This document shows, one piece after another, positions 60,734 to 64,000 of a DNA stretch of 64,000 bases. The stretch's first letter is position 1; every line of letters begins with the position of its first letter. Under the pieces are notes generated by a model that had not been told where the DNA came from, searched no databases, and was given only the letters and a program-made list of their open reading frames with translations. Source of the DNA: Bacillus sp. B-jedd. GTDB taxonomy: Bacteria; Bacillota; Bacilli; Bacillales; Cytobacillaceae. The position numbers were made by a program, and so were the translations under genes. The stretch lies in the NCBI RefSeq assembly GCF_000821085.1, contig NZ_CCXR01000001.1, forward strand, positions 2,501,001 through 2,565,000. Direction: 5' to 3'.

Positions 60734-62053
60734 TTAGTAAACCGATGTATTCGCCTTTGAAGTATTTTCAATAATCTCTTTTACCCTCTGAAGGAAACGG
60801 CCACAAACCAGCCCATCCAGAACGCGATGGTCAAGTGACAGGCAAAGGTTAACCATGTCACGTACCGCAATCATGCCATTATTCACGACAACAGGCCGCT
60901 TTACAATTGATTCGACCTGAAGGATGGCTGCCTGAGGATAATTGATGATGCCCATCGACTGGACAGAACCGAAAGATCCAGTGTTATTGACCGTAAATGT
61001 GCCGCCCTGCATCTCATCCATTGTCAGCTTCCCAGCCCGTGCCTTCGCGGCGAGCTCGGTGATTTCACGGGCGATGCCTTTAATTGTCTTTTCATCGGCA
61101 TGCTTAATGACCGGAACGAAAAGCGCATCTTCAGTCGCCACGGCAATCGAAATATTGATGTCTTTCTTTTGGATAATTTTATCTCCTGCCCACATCGAAT
61201 TGATCTGCGGGAACTCCTTCAGCGCCTGCGCAACCGCCTTAACGAAAAAGGCAAAGAAGGTCAGGTTGAAGCCTTCTTTCTTCTTGAACTCGTCTTTTAG
61301 GGAATTCCGGTATTCCACCAGGCCTGTCGCATCTACCTCGACCATCGTCCAGGCATGTGGGGCTTCGTGCTTGCTTCTCAGCATATTGGCCGCTATCGCT
61401 TTGCGGACCCCTGTGACCGGGATTTCAATATCGCCAGGCATGGAAGAAATTGAGGCTGGAGCGGCCGATTTGGCAAGAAAAACCGCAGTCGATTCGGAAA
61501 CAGGAGCTGCCGCCGCCTTGCTTGCTGCCTGCTCAGCCTGTTTTGGTTCATCCTTGCCAGCAACCGGAATGTTCCCGGTTTCAATCAGTTTCAAAAGGTC
61601 CTTACGGGTAATGCGGCCACCGGCCCCGGTTCCTGATACTTTGGAAAGGTCAATGCCGTGTTCCTGTGAAAGCTTTAAAACGGCTGGCGAGTAGCGGGCC
61701 TTGCCGGCATTTTCAGCCGGCGGCGCCTCCTCGCGTTTTGTTCCTGCTTCCGGTTCCGCTCCTTTGTCTTCTGCAGCCTGAATGGGCTCTGAAGATTCTG
61801 CGGCTTCCCCACCTTCAATATCAATCGTGCAAATAATTTCACCGACTGCAAGCGTCTCTCCCTCGCCGGCAACTAGCTCTTTGATGGTTCCGGAGAACGA
61901 AGAAGGAATCTCCGCGTTCACTTTATCTGTCATGACCTCTGCAAGCGGATCATATTTATTTACTTTATCACCAGGGGAAACAAGCCATTTACTGATTGTA
62001 CCTTCGGTTACGCTTTCTCCCAACTGAGGCATTTTAATTTGTTCAACTGCCAA
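60734..62053 (-). CDS. bfmBB: Branched-chain keto acid dehydrogenase E2 (lipoamide acyltransferase)
   Basis: 439 residues. Lipoyl domain (about 1-78) with the lipoylated Lys in AEVMTDKVNAEIPS, an Ala/Pro/Glu linker, the E1/E3-binding domain (RYSPAVLKLSQEHGIDLSKV, GTGAGGRITRKDLL about 115-150), a second linker, and the catalytic acyltransferase core ending in SLDHRVLDGLVCGRFLQ with the active-site His. TTG 62051-62053 follows GGAG. It transfers isobutyryl, isovaleryl and 2-methylbutyryl groups to CoA. Confidence 0.95.
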   Translation of the reverse strand: MAVEQIKMPQLGESVTEGTISKWLVSPGDKVNKYDPLAEVMTDKVNAEIPSSFSGTIKELVAGEGETLAVGEIICTIDIEGGEAAESSEPIQAAEDKGAEPEAGTKREEAPPAENAGKARYSPAVLKLSQEHGIDLSKVSGTGAGGRITRKDLLKLIETGNIPVAGKDEPKQAEQAASKAAAAPVSESTAVFLAKSAAPASISSMPGDIEIPVTGVRKAIAANMLRSKHEAPHAWTMVEVDATGLVEYRNSLKDEFKKKEGFNLTFFAFFVKAVAQALKEFPQINSMWAGDKIIQKKDINISIAVATEDALFVPVIKHADEKTIKGIAREITELAAKARAGKLTMDEMQGGTFTVNNTGSFGSVQSMGIINYPQAAILQVESIVKRPVVVNNGMIAVRDMVNLCLSLDHRVLDGLVCGRFLQRVKEIIENTSKANTSVY

Positions 62054-62092
62054 ATGAGGTCACTCCTTCATTCTTTTTCAGGGGAACAGCCA

Positions 62093-63076
62093 TTAAAATT
62101 CTGCAAGCTCCCGCATGGCTTTTTCAACTTTTTCAGGATTCAGCATAAAAAACTTCTCCATCGTCGGCGCATATGGCATTGCCGGTACATCCGGACCCGC
62201 CAGCCTTTTAATTGGCGCGTCAAGCTCGAACAGACAGTTTTCAGCAATAATGGCCGAAACCTCGCTCATAATGCTGCCCTCCTTGTTGTCTTCTGTCACC
62301 AGGAGGACTTTCCCTGTTTTCGAAGCAGCTTCAATGATCGCTTCTTTATCCAGCGGGTAAACCGTTCTTAAATCAAGGACGTGCGTAGAGATACCGTCCT
62401 TTGCAAGCTTTTCCGCCGCTTGTAGAGCGAAGTGGACACAAAGGCCGTATGTGATGACAGTAATGTCATCGCCTTCCCTCTTCACATCCGCCTTGCCGAT
62501 TGGAAGCGTGTAATCCTCAGCTGGAACTTCGCCTTTTATTAACCGATACGCGCGCTTATGTTCAAAGAAAAGCACAGGATCTTCATCACGGATGGCAGCC
62601 TTCAGCAAGCCTTTTACGTCATAAGGCGTAGAAGGCATGACAATTTTCAATCCGGGCTGATTGGCAAAAACCGCCTCAACCGACTGGGAATGGTATAAAG
62701 CGCCATGGACGCCTCCGCCGTAAGGAGCCCTTATCACAATCGGACAGCTCCAGTCATTGTTCGAACGGTATCTGATTTTGGCCGCTTCCGAAATAATCTG
62801 GTTGACAGCCGGCATAATAAAGTCCGCGAACTGCATCTCGGCGATTGGGCGCATTCCGTACATGGCAGCGCCTATCCCGACACCCGCAATCGCTGATTCC
62901 GCGAGCGGCGCATCAATGACACGTTCTTCCCCGAACTGATCATACAGTCCCTGGGTCGCTTTAAAGACTCCGCCCTTCAGGCCGACGTCTTCGCCAAGCA
63001 CAAACACCTTCGGATCTCTTTCCATCTCTTCACGAATCGCCATTGTGACTGCATCTATATAAGAAATGACCGCCAT
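62093..63076 (-). CDS. bfmBAB: Branched-chain keto acid dehydrogenase E1 beta
   Basis: 327 residues. TPP-enzyme pyrimidine-domain subunit: FVLGEDVGLKGGVFKATQGL near residue 25, ESAIAGVGIGAAMYGMRPIA, MQFADFIMPAVNQI, IRAPYGGGVHGALYHSQ and EDNKEGSIMSEVSAII, all standard. It pairs with E1 alpha to decarboxylate branched-chain 2-keto acids. Its ATG directly follows the bfmBAA stop (no gap), and bfmBB begins 39 bp downstream. Confidence 0.95.
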   Translation of the reverse strand: MAVISYIDAVTMAIREEMERDPKVFVLGEDVGLKGGVFKATQGLYDQFGEERVIDAPLAESAIAGVGIGAAMYGMRPIAEMQFADFIMPAVNQIISEAAKIRYRSNNDWSCPIVIRAPYGGGVHGALYHSQSVEAVFANQPGLKIVMPSTPYDVKGLLKAAIRDEDPVLFFEHKRAYRLIKGEVPAEDYTLPIGKADVKREGDDITVITYGLCVHFALQAAEKLAKDGISTHVLDLRTVYPLDKEAIIEAASKTGKVLLVTEDNKEGSIMSEVSAIIAENCLFELDAPIKRLAGPDVPAMPYAPTMEKFFMLNPEKVEKAMRELAEF

Positions 63077-64000
63077 TTATGCTTCCCCCTGACTTTCCGC
63101 ATAGACATATTTCAACGCATGCTCCGGATCTGCATACGGCGCTTTCTCGGCATAATCAGTCGCTTCATTGACTTGCTTCATAATCCGGTCGTTGATTTTC
63201 TTTTCCAATTCATCGTCAAGGATACCCGTTTCTTTCAGATATGCGCCAAACGTGATGATTGGATCCTTAGTTTTGGCGTCGGCAACCTCATCAGGGGCGC
63301 GATAAGCTCTGTCATCATCGTCCGAAGAGTGGGCCGTCAGGCGGTAGGTGACCGTCTCGACTAGAGTTGGGCCTTCCCCGCGCCGTGCCCTGTCGGCTGC
63401 TTCTTTTACCACCCGATATACCTCAAGCGGATCATTACCATCGACCGTTACCCCTGGCATGCCATAACCGATCGCACGGTCGGAAACCTTTTCACAGGCT
63501 AGCTGCTTTTCAATCGGCACTGAGATGGCATATTTATTGTTTTCACACATGAAGATAACCGGGAGCTTATGTACTCCTGCAAAATTGGCCCCTTCATGGA
63601 AGTCTCCCTGATTGGACGATCCTTCGCCAAAAGTAACAAATGTAATAAAGTCCTTTTTCTCCATTTTACCGGCAAGCGCGATTCCTACAGCATGTGGAAC
63701 CTGGGTAGTGACCGGTGATGAGCCGGTGACAATCCGGTTTTTCTTTTGACCGAAATGGCCAGGCATCTGGCGTCCACCCGAGTTTGGGTCTTCCGCTTTT
63801 GCAAAGCCGGACAGCATCAACTCTGTTGGCGTCATCCCGAAAGTCAGGACAACCCCCATATCCCTGTAATAAGGAAGGACATAGTCCTTTTCCTTGTCAA
63901 GGGCATAGGCAGCGCCAACTTGCGCCGCCTCCTGCCCCTGGCATGAGATGACAAAAGGAATTTTTCCAGAACGGTTCAAAAGCCACATCCGCTCGTCAAT
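63077..64000 (-). CDS. bfmBAA: Branched-chain keto acid dehydrogenase E1 alpha (5' end outside window)
   Basis: 307 codons are visible; the start lies beyond the right edge, since four in-frame codons (Ile-Asp-Glu-Arg) precede Met-Trp-Leu-Leu. TPP-binding motif FVTFGEGSSNQGDFHEGANF with VIFMCENNKYAISVP (GDGx~30N), and the phosphorylation-loop-like region YRLTAHSSDDDDRAYR. Decarboxylates keto acids of Val, Leu and Ile; products seed branched-chain fatty acids. lpdV, buk, bcd and ptb usually lie further upstream. Confidence 0.95.
   Translation of the reverse strand: MDERMWLLNRSGKIPFVISCQGQEAAQVGAAYALDKEKDYVLPYYRDMGVVLTFGMTPTELMLSGFAKAEDPNSGGRQMPGHFGQKKNRIVTGSSPVTTQVPHAVGIALAGKMEKKDFITFVTFGEGSSNQGDFHEGANFAGVHKLPVIFMCENNKYAISVPIEKQLACEKVSDRAIGYGMPGVTVDGNDPLEVYRVVKEAADRARRGEGPTLVETVTYRLTAHSSDDDDRAYRAPDEVADAKTKDPIITFGAYLKETGILDDELEKKINDRIMKQVNEATDYAEKAPYADPEHALKYVYAESQGEA

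Overview
The window is chromosomal DNA from an endospore-forming member of the Bacillaceae. The gene order follows the Bacillus subtilis ypuA-lysA-spoVA-sigF-dacF-deoB-xerD-fur-spoIIM-nudF-yqkF and rnz-zwf-polYA-yqjECD-yqjA-artPQM-brxB-bfmB stretches, and the proteins are diverged but clearly orthologous. There are no rRNA or tRNA genes, CRISPR arrays, insertion sequences or prophage modules. I cannot name the species from sequence alone.

Region by region. 1-10.7 kb: ribT (cut by the left edge), a 29-codon membrane peptide, ypuA, lysA, a shortened spoVA operon (AA-AB-AEA-AF, without spoVAC/AD/AEB), the spoIIAA-spoIIAB-sigF operon with a sigma-H promoter, dacF with a sigma-F-like promoter, and pdp. 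10.8-18 kb: deoB, xerD, yqzK, fur, spoIIM (sigma-E promoter), the endonuclease Q homologue yqxK, nudF, an mciZ homologue, yqkF and yqkE. 18-21.7 kb: thiolase, CoA-transferase A/B and a divergent HMG-CoA lyase, which together make the lower end of leucine/acetoacetate breakdown. 21.8-29.2 kb: small and accessory genes (yqkD, a CDGSH protein, a site-2-protease-like protein that has lost its catalytic Glu, a PadR/DUF1129 pair with two palindromic operators, three GNAT domains), then the SOS pair polYB-yolD behind two LexA boxes. 29.3-36.5 kb: an accessory island with a proline-iminopeptidase-like hydrolase, an AT-rich orphan peptide-permease pair with a lipoprotein, a DUF2332/DUF2268 pair, and a spoIIS-type toxin-antitoxin locus with two related small antitoxin candidates. 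36.7-46.7 kb: yqjQ, yqjP, a glycosyltransferase, namA, rnz, zwf, polYA and a lipoprotein. 46.8-55.2 kb: an interspersed repeat, yqjE, yqjD, methylmalonyl-CoA epimerase, prli42, an L,D-transpeptidase, yqjA, the artPQM amino-acid transporter and brxB. 55.5-64 kb: bfmBAA-bfmBAB-bfmBB followed by mutA-mutB-meaB.

Two themes run through the window. The first is sporulation: forespore sigma-F control, SpoVA, DacF, SpoIIM and MciZ, with recognisable sigma-H, sigma-E, sigma-F and sigma-G promoter candidates. The second is branched-chain amino acid catabolism: BfmB converts branched-chain keto acids to acyl-CoAs; YqjD, Mce and MutAB/MeaB carry propionyl-CoA to succinyl-CoA; HMG-CoA lyase, ScoAB and thiolase finish leucine and acetoacetate.

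The most interesting items are the spoVA operon without its channel-core genes, the spoIIS three-component locus, the MciZ homologue, the degenerate S2P-like protein, the orphan permease module and several well-formed regulatory sites. All function calls rest on reading sequence and remembered families; no search was run.
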